This document shows, in pieces, positions 7,140-15,484 of a stretch of 22,090 nt of DNA. This DNA is from Candidatus Iainarchaeum sp. (lineage in GTDB: Archaea; Iainarchaeota; Iainarchaeia; Iainarchaeales; JAAZKV01): contig JAQVNZ010000009.1 of the NCBI GenBank assembly GCA_028702895.1, positions 1 to 22,090 of the forward strand. The letters are read 5' to 3'. Position numbers and translations under genes: made by a program. The notes under the pieces were generated by a model, which saw nothing but the letters and a program-made list of their open reading frames with translations, did not search any database and had not been told where the DNA came from. Every line of letters starts with the position of its first letter. Position 1 is the first letter of the stretch.

Positions 7140-7148
7140 AATATCCCT

Positions 7149-8855
7149 CTATTTTTTCCTAGGTTTTTTCTTATTTTCTACATTCAAACTACTTTTTTCA
7201 TCATTTTCCATTTGTTCTTCTAATTTTTTCATTTCTTTTGCATCTTCTGCTTCGTCTAATTTTAATTTTTCTAATACTAATTTTTCCATTTTTGTTTTTA
7301 TTTCATCTTCACTAAAGTTAGTAATATTATTTAATGCTCTTGCTATTTCTGGAATATATTTGTAAAACATTTTTCTTTTCAATTGGTTTTCTTCTTCTTT
7401 TTTCTTGTGTGAAATATATATTCCTGCTCTTCTACCAGTATTCATTAGAGCTAATCTTACTTCTTCTAAAACTTCTTCCTCATCAGCAACACTTTGTTTT
7501 CCAGCTCCTGTGTATGGTATGTGTACTGAAATAAAATTAATGAATATTGTTACTGGAGAATTTTCTGCATCTTTAATATTATATCTTTTCCAATCAATAC
7601 TTTGTACTGCGTGTGTTAGTGCACAATTTCCTGCATCAAATGGTAATGGTACTCTGTTTGCAAATCTCATTATCTCCATTTTTTTTCCATCAGTAGTTAC
7701 TCTTCCCGCATCGCCACCGTATGCGATTGCAATTTCTACTTGAAATGGAAATCCTCCTGCATAAACCGCAGGTTTTCTAGTTAATACTGTTAAAAATTCT
7801 GGTTTAATAATACTATTTAAAGAATTTCTGATTTGTTCTTCGCCAATTGGTCTTAATGCATCAACACTTGGTGCAATAAAATTAATATTCTTAAAAGCTC
7901 TAATTATTTCTTCCGCTTCATCCCAAACAAGTTTTTTAGGGTCCTTGTTTAAATCAAATCTAACTGCTTTTTTTAATTCCGAAATTGATTTTGCACCTGT
8001 TCTATCAAAATCACTTATTATAAATCCTTGAACTGTTCTTGCTTTTGTTGTTTTTACCATTGTGATTATTTCGTCTACAGTTATTCCTTTTGGGTGTGGT
8101 TTAATTTCTTTTGGTAATTCTGGTATTGAATTATGCGTTCTTTTAAAAACAATTTTTTGTCCTTGTGGATCTCTAAAAGAGATTTGTGCGTGGGGGTTAG
8201 ATATTGCGGTTCTGCGTAAATATTCTAATGGTCCTTGTTCTGAATCTCTGTATAAAACGCCTTTGAATTTTGATTGTACTGCTGTTCCAACAAAATTTTT
8301 GTCAAGTTCTTTTAAATTAGTTATTTTTGGTTCATTGAATTTTGGATCAATAGTTATTTCTAAAGAAATTGGTTTTTTTCCAACTCTTCCAGTAATTATT
8401 TTAGTTGCTTTTCCAGTAGTCATTTGACTTAGCATTGTACAACCAGAACATCCAATTCCTTGTTGGCCTCTACTTTGTATTAGTCTATGAAATTTTGTTC
8501 CTGCTAATAATTTTCCAAATGCTTTTCCAACATTTTCTTGGCTTATTCCTGGTCCATTATCGGTTACTGTTACCTCGTAATATTCGCTTCCAATTTCATC
8601 AATTTTAACATCAAGATTTGGTAATGTGCCTGTTTCTTCACAAGCATCTAGTGAATTAGTAATATATTCATGAACAATCATTGTTAATGTTCGCACTTTT
8701 CCATAAAATCCAAGCATTTGCTTGTTTTTTTTAAAAAATTCGGCTACTGAGTGTTCTTTGAAAGCTTGATCTAGTTTAACTGTTTGGGCAGAATTAGTAA
8801 TAACTGTTTCATTATCTCCAATTTCTTCTTTAACCAATTGCTCACCAACCTTCAT
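7149..8855 (-). CDS. top6B: DNA topoisomerase VI subunit B
   Basis: This is the ATPase subunit of topoisomerase VI, forming an A2B2 enzyme with the next gene. The 568 residues contain the GHKL/Bergerat fold: HEYITNSLDACEE (E63, N67), VTDNGPGIS (D99) and SRGQQGIGCSG (lid). A helix-two-turn-helix insert follows, then a transducer domain with the ATP-contacting lysine region TTDGKKMEIMRFANRVPLPF. The C-terminus is a highly charged Lys/Glu tail of about 50 residues (from EDAKEMKKLEEQ on), which may be disordered. The start ATG 8853-8855 has no strong Shine-Dalgarno. A 127-bp AT-rich gap separates it from the KH gene upstream, so it may have its own promoter. Confidence 0.96.
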   Translation of the reverse strand: MKVGEQLVKEEIGDNETVITNSAQTVKLDQAFKEHSVAEFFKKNKQMLGFYGKVRTLTMIVHEYITNSLDACEETGTLPNLDVKIDEIGSEYYEVTVTDNGPGISQENVGKAFGKLLAGTKFHRLIQSRGQQGIGCSGCTMLSQMTTGKATKIITGRVGKKPISLEITIDPKFNEPKITNLKELDKNFVGTAVQSKFKGVLYRDSEQGPLEYLRRTAISNPHAQISFRDPQGQKIVFKRTHNSIPELPKEIKPHPKGITVDEIITMVKTTKARTVQGFIISDFDRTGAKSISELKKAVRFDLNKDPKKLVWDEAEEIIRAFKNINFIAPSVDALRPIGEEQIRNSLNSIIKPEFLTVLTRKPAVYAGGFPFQVEIAIAYGGDAGRVTTDGKKMEIMRFANRVPLPFDAGNCALTHAVQSIDWKRYNIKDAENSPVTIFINFISVHIPYTGAGKQSVADEEEVLEEVRLALMNTGRRAGIYISHKKKEEENQLKRKMFYKYIPEIARALNNITNFSEDEIKTKMEKLVLEKLKLDEAEDAKEMKKLEEQMENDEKSSLNVENKKKPRKK

Positions 8856-8982
8856 AAGATGTAAAATGTAATGTGTATTTAAATCTAATCCTATGATTTG
8901 AATTATAATTTAAAAAAATCAGTTTAGTTTATTATTTAAAAATTATTTGAATTTGGTTGTTTTTTGTTATTCTTTTATTATT

Positions 8983-9501
8983 TTATAATTCAAACCTTGT
9001 TTTTCCAAAGTTTTTTAATCTATTTTCCATTGTTTCGTGTGTTGCACCTTTTAATAATAATTCAACTGCTTCTTCTGCTCGTTTAATATCACTTATGTGT
9101 GAGATGATAGAAACGGTTTTTCCATAAACGCTAATAAATGAATTTGTTTCTTCTTCTATTCTTTTTTTAGCTAACCCTTGTTTTCCAATTATTCTTCCTT
9201 TTTTAGCAATTTGTGCAGAAGTATTTTTTCCAGTGAATTCTGGGATATTAATTATTTTTAATAAAAAATTTTCTTCAAGTAATTTAAAGGCTTTTTCAGG
9301 ATTAAATCCTCGTCCAATTGCTTTTACTGTGTCACAGGCTTTTACAAAATTCTCGCCTTCGCCCTCAATAAGAATATCTCCGCTTCCCGAATCAATCGTA
9401 ATAATAGTGCTAGTTTTTTTCATTAATTTTTTTTTAACACTCCCGCTTGGGCCGATTAAAACGCCTATTCTTTCATCAGGTATTTTTATTTCTTCTTCCA
9501 T
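8983..9501 (-). CDS. KH-domain protein, archaeal Dim2/Pno1 homologue
   Basis: The 172-residue protein has two KH modules. The first has IGVLIGPSGSVKKKLMKKT (GxxG is GPSG, residues 18-21). The second has GRIIGKQGLAKKRIEEET (GKQG) followed by VYGKTVSIIS. This double-KH pattern is that of Dim2/Pno1, an RNA-binding factor that contacts the 3' end of pre-16S/18S rRNA and helps Nob1 cleavage during small-subunit maturation. The neighbouring RIO1 kinase gene acts in the same late 30S/40S steps, and archaeal genomes often place the two together. The C-terminus has the aromatic/basic ending seen in homologues (NRLKNFGKTRFEL). About 220 bp of repetitive AT-rich DNA separates it from RIO1. Confidence 0.88.
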   Translation of the reverse strand: MEEEIKIPDERIGVLIGPSGSVKKKLMKKTSTIITIDSGSGDILIEGEGENFVKACDTVKAIGRGFNPEKAFKLLEENFLLKIINIPEFTGKNTSAQIAKKGRIIGKQGLAKKRIEEETNSFISVYGKTVSIISHISDIKRAEEAVELLLKGATHETMENRLKNFGKTRFEL

Positions 9502-9720
9502 AATAAAATCATGGCTACAAATTATTATAAACTTGTTTTGATGAGATGTTTAATGTGAAAAAATAGATTTTTTTAATTAATATTATTAGCTTATTTCTTT
9601 AATTAGTTTTATTAGCTTATTTTTTTAATGAATATATTTTAATTTTTATGATTAATCTAATTTTTTGATTGGTAAAATTTGATTTGTATAATTAATAGCA
9701 TTTGTATAATTATTATAATT

Positions 9721-10479
9721 TTATTTTTTAGTTTTATTTTTTATTTTTACGTCTTCATACATTTGTTCATAATTTGTTTTTACGCCATGTTTTGCAAACC
9801 ATTTACTTAAATTTAAAATATCTCTTTCAAAAAATTCTTTTGCTTTTGGGTGCATTGTTGAAACTGATTGGCCAACATCAATTATTACTAATTCTTCGTT
9901 ATTGTTTAAAATATTATATTCGCTTAAATCTGCGTGAACGATTTTTCTTTTAATCATTCTTGCAAGGTATTCGCATATGAGTTCATATTTTTCTTGCATG
10001 TTTTCAAATGGAACATCTTTTGCTTTTGGTGCTGATTCTTCGTCTCCAATGAATTCCATTAGTAAACAATTTCGTTTAGAATAAATTGGTAGCGGGACTC
10101 TTATTTTTGCTTTTGTAAATTCTTCTAAATTTTTAAATTCTTTTCTAGTCCAAGTTTCGATTATGCATAACTTATCTTTTTTAGTTTCTTTGAATCTTTC
10201 ATCGCCTATAATATAATCAGTCATGTGTTTGAAATCAGATGTTTCAATTTTATATATTTTTAACGCGTAATAATTTTTTCCAGCTTTGCATCTAAAAACA
10301 TTTCCTTCTTTTCCTGTGGCTACTACAAATTCAACTTCGTCAAAAAACTTTTTTCTAGCTAATTCGTATATTATATTTAGTGTTGCTTTATCAAAAACAT
10401 CATCAAATATTTTTCTAGCTTCTTTTGTTTTAATCAATTTTTCATTTCTATTATCAAAATCTTCATATTCGTCTTTCAT
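9721..10479 (-). CDS. rio1: RIO1-type serine protein kinase/ATPase
   Basis: This is an atypical kinase acting in late small-subunit ribosome maturation. The 252 residues hold the RIO kinase core. GKEGNVFRC (residues 57-65) replaces the usual P-loop. ALKIYKIETSDFKHM carries the ATP lysine K74. The hinge is LLMEFIG, the catalytic loop is VHADLSEYNIL (D184) and the metal-binding motif is IIDVGQSV (D201). HADLSEYN and DVGQ separate RIO1 from RIO2. The basic C-terminus ends KIKNKTKK. The start ATG at 10477-10479 has GGTGA exactly four bases upstream. It lies in the run aIF2-beta, DUF424, aIF1A, RIO1, KH protein. Confidence 0.95.
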   Translation of the reverse strand: MKDEYEDFDNRNEKLIKTKEARKIFDDVFDKATLNIIYELARKKFFDEVEFVVATGKEGNVFRCKAGKNYYALKIYKIETSDFKHMTDYIIGDERFKETKKDKLCIIETWTRKEFKNLEEFTKAKIRVPLPIYSKRNCLLMEFIGDEESAPKAKDVPFENMQEKYELICEYLARMIKRKIVHADLSEYNILNNNEELVIIDVGQSVSTMHPKAKEFFERDILNLSKWFAKHGVKTNYEQMYEDVKIKNKTKK

Positions 10480-10554
10480 GTTCTCACCAATATAATTATT
10501 TTTTATTGTTATAGTTATTTTTGTGAAATTATAATTTTTAATAAATAGTATTTT

Positions 10555-10887
10555 TTATATTGGTAATTTATTTAAATAACCTTTTCTTTTTAACCAACTA
10601 ACTTGGTTTCCTAAATATCTCCAAATAACATCGCCTTTTGTTGGTTGAAAATCCCATAATTTTACTATTATAAAATCATTTTCTCTTAACCAAACTCTTT
10701 TTTTTAATTTTCCAGGTATTCTAAATTGTCTTTCTTTTTCATCTTCGCACATTGCTTTGACTTGGTCGGTTCCCATTAATTGAGTAATTATTGCAAATTG
10801 TTCTAAATCGTCTCTTCGAGGTAATCTAACTCGTTCAAAACTTTCTTCTTCATTGTTAAAAGTATTATTGTCTCCTTTTGGTTTCAT
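10555..10887 (-). CDS. aif1A: Translation initiation factor aIF1A
   Basis: This is the archaeal counterpart of eIF1A/IF1. It binds the A site of the small subunit and helps start-codon scanning and Met-tRNA placement. The 110 residues contain the S1-like OB fold: RVRLPRRDDLEQFAIITQLMGTDQVKAMCEDEKERQFRIP is typical, followed by GKLKKRVWLRENDFIIVKLWDFQPTKGDVIWRY. The short N-terminal tail (MKPKGDNNTFNNEEES) is polar and disordered, as in the family. Its place between DUF424 and RIO1 fits a translation and ribosome-assembly operon. Confidence 0.95.
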   Translation of the reverse strand: MKPKGDNNTFNNEEESFERVRLPRRDDLEQFAIITQLMGTDQVKAMCEDEKERQFRIPGKLKKRVWLRENDFIIVKLWDFQPTKGDVIWRYLGNQVSWLKRKGYLNKLPI

Positions 10888-10935
10888 TTTATTTTTTCTT
10901 TTTTGACTATTGAAATTAGCTATTTTTTATCACCA

Positions 10936-11226
10936 TTATATTTTATATATTTGAACGTGTTTTATCCCGTTTATTAAGATTACTTGGGTTTCATTTATTA
11001 AACCTTTTTTTTGTGCAACTTTAACACATTTGTTTCCAAACATGTTTATTGAATCAGCAGAGTCTAATAATTCTTCTAATTCTTTTTGTGTAATTTCTTT
11101 ATCTTTGTAAAATCTTTCTTTAGCTTCAAAAAAAATATTTCCTTCTTCAAATGTTTTTCCAATATGTTCTTTATCACAAACAGCTAGTATTGTTTTGTAA
11201 TCAATTTCATATATTTTTGCAAACAT
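10936..11226 (-). CDS. DUF424 family protein
   Basis: The 96-residue protein matches the archaeal DUF424 pattern: KTILAVCDKEHIGKTFEEGNIFFEAKERFYKDKEITQKELEELL as a near-continuous block, then DSINMFGNKCVKVA and the end GIKHVQIYKI. The family is widespread in archaea, of unknown function, and commonly lies among translation genes. Here it sits between aIF2-beta and aIF1A, which suggests a link to initiation, but that is only guilt by association. The start is ATG 11224-11226. An in-frame TTG nine bases upstream would add three residues and is less likely. Confidence 0.8.
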   Translation of the reverse strand: MFAKIYEIDYKTILAVCDKEHIGKTFEEGNIFFEAKERFYKDKEITQKELEELLDSADSINMFGNKCVKVAQKKGLINETQVILINGIKHVQIYKI

Positions 11227-11330
11227 TTTAATCAATAGTAAATTATTTTTAATTTTTTATAATTTTTCAAGTTCGTATAAATTTTATATTATTTAAAATT
11301 TTATTTTTTTAAAAGATTTTTTTATAAATT

Positions 11331-11738
11331 TTATATTCCGCGTACTGGTGTCATTGCGCCACACGCTTCGCATTTCATCATTTTTGTTCCTTGTTGTAAT
11401 ATTATTTTTGTGTCTGGTTTACCACAAGCAGGGCATAAAACAAATTGTTTGAAATAATTTTCTACAATTTTGTTTAATTGTATTGCTCCAAATTTACCAT
11501 TTATAATAATATTTTGTCCAGATTCCGTAACTGATGTTGCAGTTTCTTTTGTAAGATATTTTAAAAAATGTTTTTTATCTCGTCTCATTTCTTTTATTGT
11601 TGAATCTATTCCTTTAACAAAAGTTTTTTTTCCTTGTATTATTGAATCTACTCTTGGTATTTCAAATCTATTATGTTCTAATGCTTCTTTTGGTATTAGT
11701 TTGTAAGCATTGTTTAACATTTCTTCGTAATCGTCCAT
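11331..11738 (-). CDS. aif2B: Translation initiation factor aIF2 beta subunit
   Basis: This is the beta subunit of heterotrimeric aIF2, which brings initiator Met-tRNA to the small subunit with GTP. The 135 residues match the usual length. There is an N-terminal helix that would bind aIF2-gamma, a central alpha/beta domain (RFEIPRVDSIIQGKKTFV, HFLKYLTKE, GKFGAIQLNKIVENY) and a C-terminal zinc ribbon with CPAC (C102, C105) and CEAC (C123, C126). It heads the minus-strand translation run and is divergent from the DedA-like gene, with 58 bp of AT-rich promoter DNA between them. Confidence 0.95.
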   Translation of the reverse strand: MDDYEEMLNNAYKLIPKEALEHNRFEIPRVDSIIQGKKTFVKGIDSTIKEMRRDKKHFLKYLTKETATSVTESGQNIIINGKFGAIQLNKIVENYFKQFVLCPACGKPDTKIILQQGTKMMKCEACGAMTPVRGI

Positions 11739-11796
11739 TCTACTCTATTTAATTTCAATGCAAAAGCTATTTAAATCAAAGTATTATATTTAATTT

Positions 11797-12315
11797 ATGA
11801 TAGATTCTTTTTTCGCATTTTTGATTTCTGTTGGGCCAATTGGCTTGTTGTTGGGATTATTTTTTAGTTCTATTATTGCGAATGCTTCTTTATTTTTACC
11901 ATTGCCAATTGATTTACTAATAATTCCTTTGGCAACAATAGATTTTTTTGGATTAGGTATTTTTACGCCTTTTCTTTTAGGTTTGGTTGTTGGATTGGGT
12001 GCGTCAATCGGAGAATTTAGTGGTTATTTTGTTGGTTTGGCGGGCGTAAAAAGTTTTGAATCAATGAAAAAACAAGAAGTTGAAAAATTAAAATTATTAA
12101 AAGATAAATTAGAAATAGTTGGAATTCCTCTAATTGCTTTTTTTGCGTTTACTCCTTTACCATTTGATTTAATTGGAGTTGCTGCTGGTTTAGCAAAATA
12201 TTCTAAAAAAAAGTTTTTTGTTGGTTGTTTGATTGGAAAAGTGCCACGTTATTTAATTTTAGCTTATGCGGGTTATTTTGGAATTAGTTTTTTAATACAT
12301 TTATTTGGTGGTTAA
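11797..12315 (+). CDS. DedA/SNARE-associated (VTT domain) membrane protein
   Basis: This 172-residue integral membrane protein shows the VTT/DedA signature. FAFTPLPFDLIGVAAGLAKYSKKKFFVGCLIGKVPRY has the F-x-PLPFDxxG and GxxxGKxxR elements. Hydrophobic segments lie at about residues 3-28, 33-50, 54-80, 108-130 and 145-165, some probably re-entrant. Relatives act in lipid handling, and bacterial DedA proteins have been linked to undecaprenyl-phosphate flipping. The archaeal substrate is unknown and could be a dolichyl phosphate or other polyprenyl lipid. The ATG follows a TATA-like AT stretch with no Shine-Dalgarno, so it is probably leaderless. Confidence 0.82.
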   Translation: MIDSFFAFLISVGPIGLLLGLFFSSIIANASLFLPLPIDLLIIPLATIDFFGLGIFTPFLLGLVVGLGASIGEFSGYFVGLAGVKSFESMKKQEVEKLKLLKDKLEIVGIPLIAFFAFTPLPFDLIGVAAGLAKYSKKKFFVGCLIGKVPRYLILAYAGYFGISFLIHLFGG

Positions 12316-12421
12316 TAAAATAAAAATTATTTTTTTAATTCATGTTTAATGAACTATTTTAATAAAAAATAATTTTTTTAAATTAAATTAATTTAAAATG
12401 GTATTGAGTGGATAGTAGTTT

Positions 12422-12619
12422 ATGCAAGGTAATTTTGAATTTTTGGTTTTGTTTATTCCTGTTATGCTTGTTGGAATAACTTCTTTATATTTTGCTTTTT
12501 TTACACGACAATTTATTATAGTTTGGATAATATTAATTCTCATAGGAATTTTTTGTATTTTAGTAGATTTATTTGCTTTGTTAGTACAATATATTAATTG
12601 GAAATATTATAAAGAATAA
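12422..12619 (+). CDS. Small hypothetical membrane protein (two helices)
   Basis: The 65-residue protein has two clear hydrophobic segments: residues about 6-26 (FLVLFIPVMLVGITSLYFAF) and 31-53. The short charged C-terminal tail is YINWKYYKE. It has no recognised family. It lies 106 bp after the VTT gene and 34 bp before the HIT gene on the same strand, so it may be co-transcribed with them. The regular hydrophobic pattern and absence of stop codons favour a real gene, but its small size leaves doubt. Confidence 0.55.
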   Translation: MQGNFEFLVLFIPVMLVGITSLYFAFFTRQFIIVWIILILIGIFCILVDLFALLVQYINWKYYKE

Positions 12620-12653
12620 TTTTTTTTAAAAAATATTTTGGTAATGGATTATT

Positions 12654-13058
12654 ATGGTTGAAAAAGATTGTGTATTTTGTAAAATAATTAACGGAAATAT
12701 TCCTTGTGAAAAGATTTTTGAAAATGATTCTTATTTTGCTTTTCTTGATATTAATCCAATGCATCCTGGTCATACGTTGTTAATCCCAAAAAAGCATGTG
12801 GATTATATTTTTGATTTAAGTGATAAAGAATTATTTGATTTTTTGACAACTGCTAAAAAACTTAGTTTAATTTTACAAAAAGCTATTGGGACAGAAAAAG
12901 TGGGTTTAGTAGTGGAAGGATTTTTGGTAAGACACGCGCATATACATTTAATCCCAATAAATCCAGGAATGCAATTAGATTCTAGCCTTCAAAAACCAAT
13001 TAATAAAGAAGTATTACAAAAAATTGGTGATCAGATAAGAACGATTATAAAAAATTAA
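12654..13058 (+). CDS. HIT-family nucleotide hydrolase
   Basis: The 134-residue protein has the complete histidine-triad fold. The N-terminal CVFCKIINGNIPCEKIFEND carries a CxxC zinc-type pair (C6, C9). It is followed by AFLDINPMHPGHTLLIPKKH and the active-site motif HAHIHLIP (H94, H96, H98), where the central His forms the nucleotidyl intermediate. Family enzymes cleave nucleoside phosphoramidates, aminoacyl-adenylates or dinucleoside polyphosphates. The exact substrate cannot be read from sequence. The start ATG follows a TGGATTATT context without a strong ribosome-binding site. Confidence 0.9.
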   Translation: MVEKDCVFCKIINGNIPCEKIFENDSYFAFLDINPMHPGHTLLIPKKHVDYIFDLSDKELFDFLTTAKKLSLILQKAIGTEKVGLVVEGFLVRHAHIHLIPINPGMQLDSSLQKPINKEVLQKIGDQIRTIIKN

Positions 13059-13272
13059 ATTGGTTATAAAAAATAATTAAACGTAATAATAGTTTGATTT
13101 TTATTAAATCCAAGTTTAAGCTTATTTGGTTTTCGAACTAAGTAACTATTAATTGATTAGGGTTGTACATACTATAGAATAAAAAAAACTTATTCTCCCA
13201 CACAAATAGTATCGATGGCATAATGCCTTAAGAGAGTTTAAAAGAAGAGATAATTTATTTTTAGTGATGGGA
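13059..13272. other. Intergenic region upstream of mcm with possible RNA structure
   Basis: This gap of about 210 bp holds no convincing ORF. Its second half is less AT-rich than the rest of the spacers. It can fold so that ATACTA pairs with TAGTAT around an inner GAATAA/TTATTC hairpin (about 13170-13215). A small palindrome, GGCATAATGCC, follows directly. No tRNA T arm, box C/D or H/ACA set was found. The end carries GTGAT four bases before the MCM ATG. It may be an mcm leader or a small RNA, and the identity is unresolved. Confidence 0.35.
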
Positions 13273-15384
13273 ATGGAAATTAATTTAGAAGAAATTGAAA
13301 AACAAGAATCAAGTCCTTTTGTTGAAAGGTTTGAAGAATTTTTTAATTTAGAATATAAAAAAGAAATTGAAAAAATAATCGAATTTTATCCTGATAAAAA
13401 AAGTCTAGTAATTGATTTTAAGATTTTAGAAAAATTTGATCCTATTTTAGCAGATGAATTATTAGATAATCCTGATGCTGTTTTTGAATCAGCTAGTGTA
13501 GCAATACAAGAAATAAATATTCCTTCTTTAAATGTAGATGAGTTTAAACCATATATTCGTTTTTCTAATTTACCAAAAGATAAAATTATTAATATAAAAG
13601 ATGTTGGATCACAACACTTAGGAAAACTTATTTGTGTAGAAGGATTAGTAAGACAAATAACTGATGTTTTGCCAAAATTACAAACTGCCGTTTGGAAGTG
13701 TAAAAGGTGCGGTAATATTTACAAGACCTTACAAGAAAAACAAAGAATAATAATGCCTAATATGTGCGAGTGTCATTCTAGAGAATTTGATTTAGTTGAA
13801 GAAAAAAGTCTTTTTGTAGATTATCAAAAAATTCAAATACAAGAACCATTAGAAAAATTAAAAGGAAACGAACAAGCAGTTTACATTGATGCTTATGTTA
13901 GTGATGATTTAGTTAATTTAGTTAGCGCTGGAGACACAACTGCTTTTGTTGGAGTGTTAAGACTTATTCCTCCACAAAAAGATAAAAAAACTATTTATGG
14001 TAGATTTATTGATGTAAATCATTTGGAAGAAACACAAAAAGACTTTGATAAAATCGCAGTATCAAAAGAAGATATTGAAAAAATAAAACGTTTATCTCAA
14101 GAAGAAGATATTTATGAAAAATTAACTGCTAGTATTGCTCCAGCAATATATGGCCATGATATTGTAAAAGAAAGTATTGTATTACAATTGTTTGGAGGAG
14201 TTCAAAAAAATCTTCCTAATAATCAGAAAATCAGGGGTAATGTTCATATTTTATTAATTGGTGATCCGGGATGCGGAAAGAGTCAATTATTACAAGCAAC
14301 AGGAAATATTGCGCCAAAAAGTATTTACATTAGTGGTAAGACCACAAGTGGCGTGGGGTTAACGGCCTCAGCTGTCAAGGACGAATTTGGGGAAGGTGGT
14401 TGGACACTAAAAGCTGGTGCATTAGTACTTGCTTCTGGTGGAATTTGCATGGCCGATGAATTAGATAAAATGGATCCTAATGATAGGAGTGCTTTGCACG
14501 AAGCAATGGAACAAGGAATGATTAGTGTTGCAAAAGCAGGAATTGTTTCAAGATTTAAATCTGATACTTCAATGTTAGCAGCTGCTAATCCAAAATTTTC
14601 TAGGTTTGATAAATTTCAACCATTTTTAGAACAAATAAATTTGCCTGCATCATTAATTTCTAGATTTGATTTATTTTTTATGATAAGAGATGTTCTTGAT
14701 AGGACACAGGATATTAATATTGCAACTCACATTCTTGAAACACATCGGAGTGGTGAACGATTAAGACAAGCTAGTAAAACTGGTAAGGCTCTTTCAATTG
14801 AAGAAAAAGAAAAAATTGATAAGATTACTAAACCTCAAATAGATTCTGAGTTATTAAAAAAATATATTTCTTTTGCAAGACAAAAATGTTTTCCGGTTCT
14901 AGTTGAAGAAGCAATGCAAAGAATAATTGATTTTTATGTTGGATTAAGAGACCAAGGTAGAAATGATGGGAATTATGCTGCGACTGCAAGACAATTAGAA
15001 GGATTAGTAAGATTAAGTGAAGCTAGTGCAAAGGTTCGTTTAAAAGATTTTGTTGAATTAGACGATGCTGAACGCGCAATTAATCTTGTTAAACGATCTT
15101 TAGAAGAAACAGTAACTGACCCTGAAACAGGTAAAATTGATATTGATATTGTTACAAGTGGTTTAACACAATCAAAACAAAATGCGATTAGTATTATTCT
15201 AAAAATAATTAAAGATGCGATGGCACAAGGAATTGATATGGTGCCAATAGAACAAGTAATTGCAGAGGGAATAGAAAAAGGTTTGGATGAAACAAAAATA
15301 GTTAATGCGATTGAAGACCTTGAAAAGAAAGGCGAAATATATAAACCGCGATTACACTTTTTAAAACCAACTAAAAAACATTAA
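13273..15384 (+). CDS. mcm: MCM replicative DNA helicase
   Basis: This is the hexameric ATP-driven helicase that unwinds DNA at the replication fork. The 703 residues show an N-terminal domain with a zinc-binding CKRC...CECH (C143, C146, C165, C167), an OB fold and the AAA+ core. Walker A is GDPGCGKSQ (330-338). The helix-2 insert follows, then Walker B CMADELDKM (D395, E396, with Ala where Ile is usual) and sensor and arginine-finger region LISRFDLFF. A C-terminal winged-helix-like domain ends the protein. ATG 13273 is chosen because GTGAT at 13264-13268 stands four bases before it, as at other genes. GTG 13264 and ATG 13267 are also in frame. No intein interrupts it. Confidence 0.95.
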   Translation: MEINLEEIEKQESSPFVERFEEFFNLEYKKEIEKIIEFYPDKKSLVIDFKILEKFDPILADELLDNPDAVFESASVAIQEINIPSLNVDEFKPYIRFSNLPKDKIINIKDVGSQHLGKLICVEGLVRQITDVLPKLQTAVWKCKRCGNIYKTLQEKQRIIMPNMCECHSREFDLVEEKSLFVDYQKIQIQEPLEKLKGNEQAVYIDAYVSDDLVNLVSAGDTTAFVGVLRLIPPQKDKKTIYGRFIDVNHLEETQKDFDKIAVSKEDIEKIKRLSQEEDIYEKLTASIAPAIYGHDIVKESIVLQLFGGVQKNLPNNQKIRGNVHILLIGDPGCGKSQLLQATGNIAPKSIYISGKTTSGVGLTASAVKDEFGEGGWTLKAGALVLASGGICMADELDKMDPNDRSALHEAMEQGMISVAKAGIVSRFKSDTSMLAAANPKFSRFDKFQPFLEQINLPASLISRFDLFFMIRDVLDRTQDINIATHILETHRSGERLRQASKTGKALSIEEKEKIDKITKPQIDSELLKKYISFARQKCFPVLVEEAMQRIIDFYVGLRDQGRNDGNYAATARQLEGLVRLSEASAKVRLKDFVELDDAERAINLVKRSLEETVTDPETGKIDIDIVTSGLTQSKQNAISIILKIIKDAMAQGIDMVPIEQVIAEGIEKGLDETKIVNAIEDLEKKGEIYKPRLHFLKPTKKH

Positions 15385-15390
15385 AATAAA

Positions 15391-15469
15391 TTTTTTTAGA
15401 ATACAATTATATTAAAAAACAAAAAAATAACTTTTTTTTTAGAATACTATTCTATTAAAAAACAAAAAG
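15391..15469. repeat. Tandem duplication (period 43) between mcm and the presenilin gene
   Basis: A 36-bp segment at 15391-15426 recurs at 15434-15469 with a few changes. Both copies begin TTTTTTTAGAATAC and share TATTAAAAAACAAAAA. The second copy contains the inverted repeat AGAATA-c-TATTCT. It lies in the mcm 3' flank and just before the next gene, so it may duplicate a T-rich terminator or a promoter element. Confidence 0.6.
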
Positions 15470-15484
15470 AATATATTATTTTTA

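Noticed and set aside
7334..8427. Plus-strand frames opposite top6B
   Set aside because: They are antisense shadows of a complete Top6B with all its motifs.
9570..9720. Short direct repeats (ATTAGCTTATTT, ATTTGTATAATTA) between the KH and RIO1 genes
   Set aside because: These are short, extremely AT-rich and without symmetric structure. They are most simply slippage in low-complexity spacer DNA.
13059..13272. tRNA, box C/D or replication-origin element upstream of mcm
   Set aside because: No T arm or acceptor pairing, no TGATGA/CTGA box pair and no origin-recognition-box sequence were found. It is kept only as an unexplained structured spacer.
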